In this document: positions 12,841-24,450 of the stretch, one piece after another
Position numbering within the stretch: the stretch's first letter is position 1
How the letters are laid out: each line of letters begins with the position of its first letter
Assembly: GCA_951213105.1 (NCBI GenBank)
Contig: OX578133.1
Span: 139,290,813-139,354,812 of the forward strand
Source of the DNA: Amaurobius ferox
Lineage: Eukaryota > Arthropoda > Arachnida > Araneae > Amaurobiidae
Length of the DNA stretch: 64,000 nt
Direction: 5' to 3'
Translations under genes and position numbers: made by a program
Notes under the pieces: generated by a model
Told to the model about the DNA's origin: nothing
Database searches by the model: none
Seen by the model: the letters and a program-made list of their open reading frames with translations, nothing else

Positions 12841-13681
12841 TTAAAATAAACATAACATAAGAAAATGTAAAAACAGAAAATGACCTTAAAAGAAAAACCA
12901 TTAATCCTATTAATAACAAAGAAATAAATGTATTGAAACATCTGATTGGAATGATCCAAAAAATGGAAAGGTGTTTTCCATTTCATTGTGCTTTTGTTTG
13001 TTAATCAGGATATGATATTAATGATGTGAACAAAAAAAGTTTATAGAAAGTTGAAGTAAATGTCAAATCACATATTAGTGTTAACAGAGTACTAATATCG
13101 CTATTTTTTTTTATATTTAATTCAAAGTCAAAATGATTTCATTTCAACTTACCTGTAGCCACGAATGAAGTTACAGGATTGATTGAAATTATAAACAATC
13201 AGCAAATTCACATATAGTTGATTATCAACTTTTAAATCATTTTTTGTATTTTGTAGCAGAGCATAATGATTTTTGATATTGTTTAAAAATCAGAGTATTA
13301 ATCATAACCAACATTTTGGCATGTCACTAGATTTTGTTCTAAAAAAGTATAATATGAAAAAAAAATTGAATTAGTCAAAAATAACAAAATAAATTGTTAA
13401 AAGTAAAAACAGGAAAGAGTTATTTTATAAAAAAAATTACTCCTTACATCCCACCCCCTTCCAAAACAAAAAAATATATATATTTATAAAACTGGAAAAT
13501 TTCTATAATTTCTTATAATTAATAAATTGTAGAAATTCACTTGCATCAACAGCTATGAGCACCTACATGAACTCTCTCTATCTATATATATATTAGTGTT
13601 TCCCCTAGACATTTTTATAAGGGCACAACACCCTGCCCATTTTTTGCTGCGTCCTGCCAGATTATTGAGTATCATAGCTTA
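12841..13681. other. AT-rich non-coding stretch
   Basis: No supported gene. At 13593-13640 is a fragment beginning 'agtgtttcccctag', which resembles hAT-type terminal sequence like that of the MITEs at 51.6 and 53.5 kb, but no second end is visible. Confidence 0.45.
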
Positions 13682-14373
13682 TTAACCCTTTCAGAACGAT
13701 TGGCACGTCCGCGTGTCAGCTGCGAACTTGCATTCAAGGACGGATGGCACGCACTCGTAACAGAGGAAACTTTACTGTAAACGGAGAGTGGCACGCATGC
13801 GTGCCTTCGCGTGGAACGTTTTAATTTGTCTACTAGATGGTGTTAAATGTTCGTGGAACTAACTTCAATATATTTTGCAGATGCATGACCTTGGCACAAG
13901 GAGGATCCAATGAATTATTTATCCATTTGGAGTGGTGAAACATGACTTTGTAATATAAACAGACAGCAATTCTCGCAGCATCAACAATTTTATAATTCAG
14001 TTTTGGGTTTTGTTTTTATTTCAGCGTTATGATTTCGTTGGTGAATCATAAGAATATAAGAGAGTATTTTTGTTTGTTTGGGTTTTAGAGGCAGTGAAAT
14101 TATTCATTTATTTCGGATAAAAGAATGAGAGCAACTAACGAGTATTTTGTATTCAGATTTGTATGAAAAATATACATCAAATAGAAAATAAATATTTCTT
14201 TTATTCCTGAAAAAATTAGATTTCTGTGTTGAATAGGTGATTTTTAGTGAATTTTTTTCGAGAGTTAGGCTTAGCGCAAAAAATTTGCCGTCCTTTGGGA
14301 ACAGTTCGGAAGCGAAGCGCTCCGTCTTTTGGGCCGCGGCAGCTCCGGAATACCACCGTCATGAAAGGGTTAA
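13682..14373. mobile_element. TTAA-flanked MITE, copy 1 (piggyBac-like)
   Basis: The element is bounded by TTAA on both sides. Inside are inverted tips CCCTTTCAGAACG (left) and CCCTTTCATGACG (right, reverse-complemented). TTAA targets and CCCT tips are typical of piggyBac-type transposons. It is 692 bp with no transposase. Copy 2 at 19502-20204 is nearly identical along its whole length, so both moved fairly recently. The interior carries GC-richer patches at both ends ('ggcacgcatgcgtgcc', a perfect palindrome, near 13790-13803). Confidence 0.8.
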
Positions 14374-14615
14374 GGATAAAAATGTTACGTGGATCTGCTT
14401 TCTATGTTTCCTCACTGAACATTTCCATAGCAGTTCCGCTTTTTTCGTAACCTTTTAAGCATTATCACTTTTTACTTAAATTTCTGCAACGGCTTCATCC
14501 GGAACCACTGTGGTAGAATTCCATTCTATGCTTTACTAAGTACTGATGAGTTGTGGCACAAGTTTTCTTTTTTTTGCATGACAGAAACAAATACTTTCTC
14601 CCTATTTGTTTAAAA

Positions 14616-15050
14616 CAGGGGTCAGCAACCTTTTTTACTAGAAGGGCATATTTCAGGAATACTGGAGTTCAGCGGGCACCATGGGATAAAAAGGAGGGGG
14701 GATAATATTTAAACATGAAAATATTAATGCAACATAAATTTAATTTCTACAAAACTGACAAAATCAAAAATATATCTTATTATAGATAACACAAAAGCAT
14801 AGTTTAGAATTAATATGAATGAATGCTTCAAAATTAAATTTGCCAATGTATTTAAACAACCCTGTTTTGAAACGCAATTGCCAAGTGTGTCTTATACTAA
14901 ATATAATATGAATTAAAGCATTATTTTTCCAATGTAGATTTTTTTTAATGTGTGAAATTCTCAAATATTCTAACACTTAAAATGTCTGCTGCGTGTAATT
15001 TACTTAAATTTTTATTTTCAGCTTTTTTACTTAGCAATCTTTTCCTTGCC
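14616..15050. repeat. hAT-like MITE fragment, copy 1
   Basis: It starts CAGGGGTCAGCAACC, a sequence of the type found at hAT termini. From about 14780 onward it matches 22610-22860 over roughly 260 bp with scattered differences. No second terminus is visible, so it is truncated on the right. It lies just upstream of the S2P exons, in what must be an intron of that gene. Confidence 0.5.
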
Positions 15051-15253
15051 TATTGCATGTTTTATGGGGTTTTATGTACATTTTTTTAAATGCTTAAAAA
15101 ATTGTTACTTAACCAATTTCATCAATGAACTACTTTATAGTAAGTGATTAGCTAATTTTATTCACTTTAGAATGATATGTTTATACTACTCAGTATTGTA
15201 ACTTTTGTAAATATTTTAAATTAGTACATTAAGATCTTTTACTTTACTTATAG

Positions 15254-15626
15254 TTGAAGTTAGCAACTTTGTGTCAAAATTCAATCTACTTCCGGCAAAT
15301 GTTGCTGAGTGTTTTATAACTCTGTTGGAGTATCCTTTTCAAAGTTTTAAAACATTTTATTTAATATACAAAAATTTATTTTCCTTAATTAATGTTTAAG
15401 ATACATAATTATGTTTTCTAGTGGCCTTGCTGTAATGAATTTGTTGCCTGTCTTGAACTTTGATGGACAGTTTATTATTGAAAATTTGGTGCATTTATGT
15501 TTGCAAAAGTATATTCCTAGATATGATATAAGAAAGGGAATTTTCAATGTTATCAGTGGAATTGGTTTCATATTACTTATTAGTATAATACTTGTATCTG
15601 CATATAAATTTTATGCTTTCTCATAG
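15254..15626 (+). CDS. MBTPS2: Site-2 protease homologue, last two exons
   Basis: S2P is an intramembrane zinc metalloprotease that cleaves membrane-bound transcription factors (SREBP, ATF6) in the Golgi. Exon 15254-15344 follows a good acceptor (TTACTTATAG) and encodes EVSNFVSKFNLLPANVAEC and on to YPFQ. Exon 15422-15626 follows TTTTCTAG and encodes GLAVMNLLPVLNFDGQ, then a hydrophobic helix (FNVISGIGFILLISIILV) and a stop at 15626. NFDGQ corresponds to the LDG zinc-ligand motif near the S2P C-terminus; the Asp is kept and Leu is replaced by Phe. Joining after CAAAG gives an in-frame Ser codon, but the 77-bp intron would then start TT rather than GT. One G appears to be missing at the donor. 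The HExxH exon and everything else upstream was not found here and probably lies left of the window. The family call rests on this C-terminal block. Confidence 0.7.
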
Positions 15627-15663
15627 TTTAAAAATTTTGAAGTGTTTCAAGAAATTCCTGTGG

Positions 15664-15669
15664 AATAAA
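15664..15669 (+). terminator. Probable polyadenylation signal of the S2P gene
   Basis: A canonical AATAAA lies 38 nt after the stop codon. The spacing is short but plausible. Another AATAAA-like hexamer near 15900 is an alternative. Confidence 0.4.
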
Positions 15670-17019
15670 ATTAATTTTTAATATTACTATGTAATGGAAA
15701 GCTATTATGTTGGCTTAGCTAGCAGCTGAAGATTAATTTCTTGTAAATAGTTGAACATAATTGTATGCATTTTTTCTTTCATAACTGTTTTCAACTTTGA
15801 CTTTCCACTGTATATTCATCTAAGTTATATGTTAATAATGAAATACAGAGATGACCAAATATTTTTACTGTTGTATGATTAGATAAAAATTTACTTATGA
15901 AATAAATGCATATTATGACTTATAAATGATAAAACTAATTACATTTAAAAAAAAGGAAATAAGTCTACTCTGATTTAGCATATCAGACTGAATCATTAAT
16001 CATATTTAAGATATCATGCAGTTTAGTGATTCATATATATTACATTTAAAAATAGTTAAAAGAGGGTAAAATATTTATCTGTAATTCTTTGCATAGAAAT
16101 AAATCATGCCATAAAAAAAAATATTTTAATTATGCATTTATATTGCTTGAAATTAAATACAAAAGACGTAATAAAAATCTCGTGTATATATTTTTTATTG
16201 ATATTAAGGCATGATATGCTTGATGGGCTATTTTACATGACAAATGCAGTTGTCTGTATATTATATTTCTTATTTTTCTACTATAAATTCAAATTAATAG
16301 ACTGTCATTTAAATTAAATCATATATTGATATTTTTCCATAAATAATTACAATAAAACTTCAAAATTTTATCACAGATATCTTGATAAAAAAAATAACAT
16401 GGTGCTTTTATTCAAAATGCTGCAGTGATCAATGAGATATTTTACTAAATATTTTTTTTAATATCTATTAGTTAGAATACTCTGAAAAATCCTTGTTTGC
16501 CATTTTCTTTCAGAGAAATTGCAAAGGATAGTTATTTATACTACTCATTGGCATAGGAAAGGGGGGGCTCAGGAGGGCCAAGACCTCCCCTCCCTCCATT
16601 GCATATAAGGGACATTTTTCTCATTAACATCAAATCACATAATCTCCTCTAAAACCAAATTTTAAATCTTGTTCTTTAAAAATTTCAAGATGAATCTGAA
16701 AAAACAATGAAAAAGTAAAATGAGATGCAAATGCTCATAGTCATGGTTCAAAGTTTAACTATAAGGGTTTAACTGCCAGCAAAGCTTTCAGTTGGTTACT
16801 GCAGAATACCATAGTCAGCCCCTGTATATTTCCTTCTCCCATGGTGAACTATAGAAGTTCCCAGGATAGTATCTCACAGACAGTATTTGTCACCAAAATT
16901 ACTAAATTTTCTCTCCTGAAGGCAACACAAATACTTAGTAAGTGACAATACCCTCCTTTTGTGGATCACTGATCCCCACAATAATCCCCTCTCTTGAGAG
17001 GGGAAGCATATTCAAAGAG
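15670..17019. other. Non-coding stretch 3' of the S2P gene
   Basis: AT-rich with no supported gene. A G-run (about 16561-16567) is followed by a C-rich patch, a small remnant of the same kind of sequence as near 18.7 kb. Confidence 0.5.
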
Positions 17020-17807
17020 TTAAGGGTGAGCGTCAGTAAATCTTCTGCCCTATCCGCACTTTGTTAACTTTCGCAGAACACATTTTTCGCCAAAATTCTG
17101 CTCAAACAGTTGCAAAATATTTTCTGAAAAATAAAGTGCAATGCTTAGATTATATTAAAACTAAATTTCATACTCAATAAAATATAGAATATATTTTTTA
17201 TTTTAATCCAAAATATTTTTGGTGTTGACATAATTTAATTCATGCCTACTATTTTTATTTTTTAATGAGCATTTTTAAATGTCTATTCCTTCTAATACAG
17301 TATTGAAACATGTCTATTCCTTCTAATGTCTGTTCCTTCTAATACAGTATTCTCATATATAATAATGCCACAATCACTGAAAGGTAATTTCTCATTCTAT
17401 AAATTTGATAAGGGGATCTGAATGTACATCACTGAGGACTGCAGCCTTCTCTTCAAGCCCAAGTTCAATTACCTTTTCATGATTGTGGCATTATTATATA
17501 TGATCTGTTGTATTTAATACTGTATTAGAAGGAATGGACATTTAAAAATGTTCATTAAAAAATAAAAATAGTCTATGAATTAAATTATGACAACAGGTGG
17601 CAGCACCAAGAATATTTTGGATTACAATGAAAAATATATTTTATGTTTATTGAGTATTAAATTTAGTTTTAATATAATCTAAGCATTGCATTTTATTTTT
17701 CAGAAAATATTTCGCAACTGTTTGAGCAGAATTTCAGCGAAAAACGTGTTCTGCGAAAGTTAACAAAGTGTGGATAGGGCAGAAGATTTACTGACGCTCA
17801 CCCTTAA
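17020..17807. mobile_element. TTAA-flanked foldback element with arms of about 340 bp
   Basis: The element is bounded by TTAA. The left tip GGGTGAGCGTCAGTAAATC matches the right tip reverse-complemented. The match continues, with some indels, for about 340 bp into each arm and leaves a central loop of roughly 100 bp (about 17365-17470). There is no coding capacity. The TTAA target points to a piggyBac- or Kolobok-type transposase acting in trans. The tips differ from the MITE at 13682, so it is a separate family. Transcribed, the element would form a very long hairpin. Confidence 0.85.
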
Positions 17808-18527
17808 GGACAGGCATGAGATTCATCTGCTTTTTAGTGGAATTCTGCTTGTTTGCTTTTCCAAAAATAAAATCCACATTTTGTTTTATTTTTATCCCAA
17901 AAATCCGCTTTTTCTTAAACATTCAGTTTTTTAATAAAAAAAATTTCTCCTCAAAGTTCCGCTTGTCAAAGAAAATCTTCGAGAAATCTGCACACTCCTG
18001 TCTACAAAGCCCTTCATTTGTATATTTAACTACCATACACCCTACATTGATAAATTGAACACTCCCTGCTGAATGTGGAAATGCGGAATTCCTTCGGTTT
18101 TATTCTTATCTCGTATAATGTCAGAACCCATTTCAGAGCAAGTACACAGGCAGTAAGGGGGCTTCTGAAAAAAACACTTCCTCATTCTTCCCTTTTCTTT
18201 TCAATCATTTTATTCTTGCATAGTGGGCTATGGGGTTTGAACTTCAGTAGTTAACTAAGGTTGATAGGATGCTAGCGAAGGAAGATGGCGTTTCACAATC
18301 AAAGTTCAAGGAATTCGTCTTAATCCTCCTGTAGTGGTAGTAGTTTTCTCCAAAATAAAAGGGGGCAGATAAAAGATTTATAGAGGGAAGAGGAGAAAGA
18401 AGTGTGTGCAGTATAGACACCAGCTACAATACTAGATTCAACACTCCTCCTGGAAGATAAATTACTAGAGGATTGGGCCTGGGGTCAAGGTTGGTTAACT
18501 CCTTTGATTGCAATTATCTGTGAATCA

Positions 18528-19035
18528 CAGGCACCGACTTTCAAAAATTTCGGTGGGTGCTCAAAAATTAAAATGTCTTTAAAAATTTTAATCATTCGGA
18601 AAAATGGTATCTTATCATGAATTTAATGAAGTCCTACAAGGTTTGCAAAATTGATCAAGATGAAACATAAATCTATGCAGAACTTATATCCCCATTAGGG
18701 GCGTCTCCAGACTGAAATCCAGGATGGGGGAGGAGGGGCAAATGGCCTAAAAAACATAATAACATAAATAAGAAAAGTATTTGCACTCTGATTTGCTAGT
18801 AATTTCTGTTATTACTTATACAAAACGTATTTGATCGAACTTGTGCTCTCTTTATGAACTCGCCTTTCTGCGATTAAATCCATGTTCAATTTGGCAGCTA
18901 TCCCTTATGAACATGCAGAATAGCCACGCTATTTAGTCTCTGCTGCTTCATTGTAGATCTCAAGTAAGTCTTGAGTTGTCAGAGAGTAGAAAAAGATCTT
19001 TCAGCTGTACAGGATGTAACCGGAGCAGTTAATAT
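18528..19035 (-). mobile_element. hAT element, 3' end with transposase remnant
   Basis: The segment ends at 18528 with the terminal sequence CAGGCACCGACTTTC. Reading leftward on the - strand from about 19030, the frame encodes TSCTAERSFSTL, then LKTYLRSTMKQQRLNSVAIL. This is the C-terminal hATC dimerisation domain, whose usual form includes CTAERSFSALRRLKTYLR. A stop follows at HVHKG. The rest of the transposase and the 5' end are absent. Confidence 0.75.
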
Positions 19036-19234
19036 TCGGTTTATTAATTTACAGAACTCTGGTGTGAGCGAGCAGAGAGAAATGATTTCTTTTCTATATT
19101 AAAAAATTCAACTATATCGGATATACTGTTAATTCCTGCAGAATTCGCCTTAACTGTGTCCCAAAATATATCCCGGTGAAGCGACAACTTTTTACCATCA
19201 AATTCCAAACCGTAAAAAGGGACCATCAAATTCC

Positions 19235-21305
19235 AAACCGTAAATGATAGGAAAGCATGTTTGCCATGGGAAGGAGACTTCAAATTTGGTGTATGGGTAA
19301 ATCGTTCGAAAGGAAGAAAGTGTGCAATTTCAGAATTCCAATATTTTCTACTTAAGGGGGTGCCGCATACCAAAATGTTCGATTTACCGAATCAATGAGA
19401 AACGGCTCCTTTAAAATTTGATAGAGGCTTGAAATTTGGTATATGGAATAATCATTTAATAAAAACACCCAAGACGATTATAGTTTTTCAAAAACGTTCG
19501 TTTAATCCTTTCAGGATGATTAGCACGCTCGCGTGTCGGCTGCGAACTTGCATTCAAGGACGGATGGCACGCACTCGTAACAGAGGAAACTTTACCGTAA
19601 ACGGCGAGTGACACGCATGCGTGCCTTCACATGGAACGTTTTAATTTGTCTACTAGATGGCGTTAAACGTCCGTGGAACTAACTTCAATGTATTTTGCAG
19701 ATACATGACCTTGGCATAAGGAGAATCCAATGAATTATTCCTCCATTTGGAACGGTGAAACATGATTTTGTAATATAAACAGACAGAGCAATTCTAGCAG
19801 CATCAACAATTTTATAATTGAGTTTCGGGTTTTGTTTTTATTTCAGCTTTATGATTTCGTTGGTGAATCATAGGATTATAAGAGAGTATTTTTTTTTTGG
19901 GGGGGGGGGGGGGGGTGAGAGGCAATGAAATTATTCATTTATTTCGGATAAAAGAATGGGAGCAACTAACGAGTATTTTGTATTCAGATTTGTATGAAAA
20001 ATATACATCAAATAGAAAATAAATATTTCTTTTATTCCTGAAGAAAGTAGATTTCTGTGTTGAATAGGTGATATTTAGTGAATTTTTTTCGAGAGTTAGG
20101 CTTAGCCCAAAAAATTTACCGTCCTTTGGGAACAGTTCGGAAGCGAAGCACTCCGTCTTTTGGGCCGCGGCAGTTCCGGAATGCCGCCATCCCGAAAGGG
20201 TTAAGGGGGTGCACCAGAGGAAAACGTTCGAAAGGTGAATTGATAGGGAAACATACTTCGGGATGAGATAGAGATTTGAAATTTGGTGCACATATAGATA
20301 GTTTGGAAGGAAGAAAGTGTACAATTTCAGTTTACCAATATTTTCTACTTTAGGGGGTGCTGCACACAAAAATGTTCGATTTTCGGAATACAGGAGAAAC
20401 GCCCCTTTTAAAACGTGTTAGAGACTTGATATTTAGTATATGGGCAAATCATCTGATAGAAATCACAAAAACAATAAAGTTTTTCAAAAATGTATTTTTA
20501 AGGAGGTGGGTACTCCACACAAAAGCATTCGAGAGGTGAAATGCTAGAAAAGGAAGCTTTGCGATGAGATAAAGACTTCAAATTTGGTGTACGTGTAAAA
20601 AGTTGGAAAGGAAGAAAGTGCGCAATTTCAGTTTTCCAATATTTGCTATTGTAGGGGGTGCCACACACTAAAATGTTCGATTTGCCGAACAAATGAAATC
20701 CTGCTTTACAATGCGATAGGGGCTTGAAATTTGGTGTATGGGCTAACAATTTGATAAAAAAAACCAAAGATGAATACGATTTGACAAAAATGTTCATTAA
20801 CAGGGTGCTACACAGAAAAACATTCGAAAGGTGAAGTGATAGAAAAGACATGCTTCTCTATAGGATAGAGACTTCAAATTTGGTGTACGGGTAGATAGTT
20901 TGGAAGGAAGAAAGTGTGAAAATTCAGATTTCCAATATTTGCTACTTTAAGGGGTGCTGAACACTAATATGTTCGATTTTCGGAATAAATGAGACATGCT
21001 TCCTTTTAAATGTGATAGAGGCTTGATATTTGGTATATGGGCCAATTATCTGATAAAAAACCCAAGGCAAAAAGAGTTTTTCAAAAATGTTCATTTATGG
21101 GTGTGCTTCACAGAAAAAAGTTCGAAAGGAGAAATAATAAAATAAGAGTGCCTCGGGATGAGATAGACTTTAATGTAGTGTACGGGTAGATAATTCGAAA
21201 GGAAGAAATGCGCAAATTAATTTTCCCAATATTTTCTTCTTTAGGGGGTTCCGCACACCAAAATATTCGATTTGTCGAATAAATGTGAAACGCGAATTAT
21301 TAAAA
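19235..21305. repeat. Tandem array, unit about 298 bp, interrupted by a MITE
   Basis: A block reading like 'gaaggaagaaagtg', 'ccaatattttctac', 'agggggtgc' and 'aaaatgttcgattt' recurs at 19346, 20349, 20652, 20947 and 21243. The last intervals are about 300 bp. The first interval is 996 bp, which becomes 297 bp once the 699-bp MITE at 19502-20204 is subtracted. There are about five diverged units. Open frames across it are by-products of the repeat. It could be a small satellite or the internal repeats of a larger element. Confidence 0.8.
19502..20204. mobile_element. TTAA-flanked MITE, copy 2 (piggyBac-like)
   Basis: Same family as 13682-14373. TTAA lies on both sides, with tips TCCTTTCAGGATG (left) and CCCTTTCGGGATG (right, reverse-complemented). 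It is nearly identical to copy 1 inside except for a G-run of about 17 at 19899-19916. It sits in one unit of a 298-bp tandem array, so it is younger than the array. Confidence 0.85.
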
Positions 21306-21730
21306 AATTTACATTATTCAGGGGTTGCTTATTGCAAGACCGTTGATTTTCAACGGGTATTCGGCTAGTATATGTTCTAAAAGTATCAAAAAAACAATTT
21401 TATTAGCATGAAATATGGATTCAAAGATTGGGACATCAAACAGGCTGTCATTTTGAAAATCACCCTGTAGCAATTTTTGATATCCAGGCAATTTTTGATA
21501 TCCACGGCAATTTTTCATATCCAGACCAAAGCGAGCTAGAACATCTGTTATTGCACATAACAAAATTGGTTAATTATAAAATTTTGGGGAATGCTGGAGC
21601 ACACCCGCAGTTGGCGCCTATGCTGTGAATGGAGGGTGATTCAAGAAAGGGGAAGGTTAGGTAAAAGAAAAGGGTCTAATTAGCCTTGGTTTTAGCCAGA
21701 GCTGTTATCTTAATTGGGCTTCAGCCTACG
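21306..21730. other. Non-coding stretch with short internal direct repeats
   Basis: No supported gene. At about 21470-21525 the block 'caatttttgatatcca' recurs three times, a short degenerate direct repeat. Confidence 0.4.
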
Positions 21731-21902
21731 ACAGATGAGCATTGCCTGCCATCCATTTTTTAGATACTACGTGCTGGGGGTAAAAGAATAAATAAGGTTT
21801 GTCACACAAGAATGCGGACATTCTTGTGTGACAAGCTCCATTCATTCTGTAACTCCCAGCATGAAGTGTCCAAAAAATGGATGGCAGACAACACTTATCT
21901 GT
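21731..21902. repeat. Long inverted repeat (84-nt arms, 4-nt loop)
   Basis: The left arm from ACAGATGAGC pairs with the right arm ending CTTATCTGT. The innermost 14 bp (GTCACACAAGAATG at 21801-21814 and its complement at 21819-21832) are perfect around a CGGA loop. A second strongly paired block is GCCATCCATTTTTT with its complement near 21871-21885. It looks like a small foldback element or a miRNA-like hairpin; nothing here decides between them. Confidence 0.7.
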
Positions 21903-22609
21903 CTAACCCAGAAGTGGAGGCATAAAATCTCCCACAGAAGGGGAATCAAAAGTAAGTCATACATTTTTGCCCTGGTCCATAATCACTGAGATGTATATAT
22001 GTCATTAATATATATGTTGTCACTGTACTCAAAGAAGAAACAGAGCGAAAATGAAGTTAGTATCTTATTTCATGCCAAGAGAAAACTTTGCACAACAATT
22101 GTTATGCAATATTATCGTGGTCTCTGCTTTAACAGGAACCCTGAGTGAAGTTAAAATGCCAATAAAAAGGTTTTTCTTTTGTTTTATTGAATTAAAATCT
22201 TCGTTTTACTTTTAGTCCTTCATAACAGTATATTATTTTTAAGGATACGACTAGTGGAAGTATTTTTAAATATTTTTTGAAGTAAACTCATTAAAATATT
22301 TAAAGCCTTTTCTGCCACATTTTTATGAAAAGATTTTTGATCAAAAGAAACATTTTCTTTAAAACATAAGATACTGCCACTAAATTTTATTTATGTGTAG
22401 ACACTAGACAATGCATATTTTAACAATACATGATAATTTTATAAATGTGTTTAAAAGTATACAGTAATTTAAGAACAAAAACCTTTGTGTCTTGTCAATT
22501 GTGAAAAATTTGTGTTTCGTGAATTATGGATTTTTTTTTTTTTAAGTTCGTAAATCCTGACTATTATAGTAATGGCTTAATTTCGTTCTGCAAAGCAAAC
22601 AAAATGAAT

Positions 22610-22860
22610 TATTATAAATAACAAAAACATAGTTTAGAATTAATGTGAAAGAATGCATTCAAATTAAATTTGCCCATGTATTTAAACAACCCTGTTTTTA
22701 AGTGCAATTGCCAAGTTTGCATTATACTAAATGTAATATGAATTAAATCATTTTTCCAATGTAGTATTTTTTAGTTATACAAAATTCTCAAATATTTTAA
22801 CACTAAAAATGTCTGTCGCATATAATTTCTCAAATTTTTGTTTTCAGCTTTTTTGGCAAT
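22610..22860. repeat. hAT-like MITE fragment, copy 2
   Basis: Same sequence as 14780-15050, with shared landmarks 'catagtttagaattaat', 'tatttaaacaaccctgttt' and 'cagcttttttggcaatc'. Neither terminal repeat is present, so this copy is truncated at both sides. Confidence 0.6.
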
Positions 22861-24384
22861 CTTATCCCTATAAGGAGTACTAGCATTAAACCCACACTTG
22901 TCAAAATTGAAGATTCTGGGACTCACAAAAATGGATTTTGCTCCATTGGTGTGACTGACTGGAAGCAATCTTCTCCCTTCCAGTCACACTAATCTCTGCC
23001 CATACTTTCACCAAATTTTTTATTCTGTATGCCTTTAATATTTCCATCTGAAGAGTTTGCCAAATGAACAAAACAGCTTGAGTGCAGCTGGTTTAAATAA
23101 TAGGACAGAGTGGGAGAAACCACTTAAAAAATCTTTGTCATGATGTAATGTCCATGTGACTACTGACTGCAGTTGGATTATATGTCATGCATGTACACAC
23201 ATGCCATATCGTACTGTCATAGTCATCTTTCTCATTGTGCAGCTTCACTTAAGTGTAGTTTAATTTTGTAGTCCTCAGGTTTTAAAGTGATATAAGTATT
23301 ATTTGCTGAATTTTTAACTCAATGGCAGCAAAGTGCAACTACCTTGTACTGTGATGCCAAGATCTGTAAGTACATTTTATTAAAGTACTAGCAAAACTTT
23401 CTGTTTTCAATATTCTGTGCTATTATTTATTTCATAAAATAATTAATTTTAAAATTGCTTCTTTATAAATAACTTTTAGAAATTGAATACTGAGAAAAGG
23501 TTCTTTATTAACCATATGTAATAAATATATAGTCATTCACATTGAATAAGTCTTTGAATAAATATGTTTTAAGTCAGAAATTTAATTATCAATATAATTG
23601 TTAATTTATTAATGAATTTATATAATTAATCTGACTAATGTATTATTGATTAGCATTCAATTATTAATTGATTTTCCTAGTTTAACAATTATTATGAGTG
23701 CTTGGGTATGGAACTATGTGATCCCCCACCCCCATAATTCCTTAATTGCTATGCTCCTGATGCTGCTATGATCATTAAAGGGTTCAACTATTTTGCTCAG
23801 TTGTTGCATATGCTTAGTTAAATTGGAGCATTTTGTTAAATTAGGGTTCAACTCAGACTTCAGGAAATCAGCAAAATCTAGCCCATACATAAGGACAGCT
23901 ATTGAAATTTTTAACCTGTTCCTTTAAGAATTGTTTTTTTGCATGTGTTTTTATTTTAAATAGTCATAATCAAAAGTATCCTCTGTTGAAACCTCTGTGA
24001 CAATCTGATTATGTAGGATTTCTTTTTTGTTGTTGTTGTTAGCTTTATGGTTTTCAGAATCCTGACTTGGATTAAAATGTGTAAATAAAGTTACAGTACT
24101 CTTCTTCATTTTCGCACATACATAGAAATACAACTACTTCACATTGTTCTTTAATATTAACTCTTAACTTTGTTCTTTAACATTATCTCTTCTCTGCAAA
24201 TAAGGAATGTCCGATAAAGACACAAACTATAGCAGGTACACCAAAACAGAGCTTTGCTTCAGATTTTTTTCTCTTTAACCAAAATGATTAAAGGGTACCA
24301 AAATTTTTAGACACTTTGAAAGTTTTTTAGCTGCTTTTAGAATAAACATGTATAGTGTATTACTTTTTCTACAGTACATAGTAC
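22861..24384. other. Non-coding stretch
   Basis: No supported gene. A short inverted repeat lies near 22948-22990 ('gtgactgactggaag' with 'cttccagtcac'). The rest is AT-rich single-copy-looking sequence. Confidence 0.5.
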
Positions 24385-24450
24385 ACTGGTCACAAAAAAT
24401 TAAGGATATTACGGTTTCAAAGGGAAACCATGGTCATATGCTACATAAGA
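24385..24450. repeat. Tc1-like terminal repeat fragment
   Basis: ACACTGGTCACAAAAAATTA followed by 'aggatatta' has the look of a Tc1-type terminus, but no matching inverted end or transposase is visible within the next kilobase. It is a solitary end. Confidence 0.3.

Noticed and set aside
19044..20851. Several 60-144 codon frames in the 19-21 kb array
   Set aside because: They repeat with the 298-bp unit or fall in the MITE; no family motif.
19235..21305. CRISPR-like regular repeats
   Set aside because: Units are about 298 bp and contiguous, without short repeats and unique spacers, and the genome is eukaryotic.
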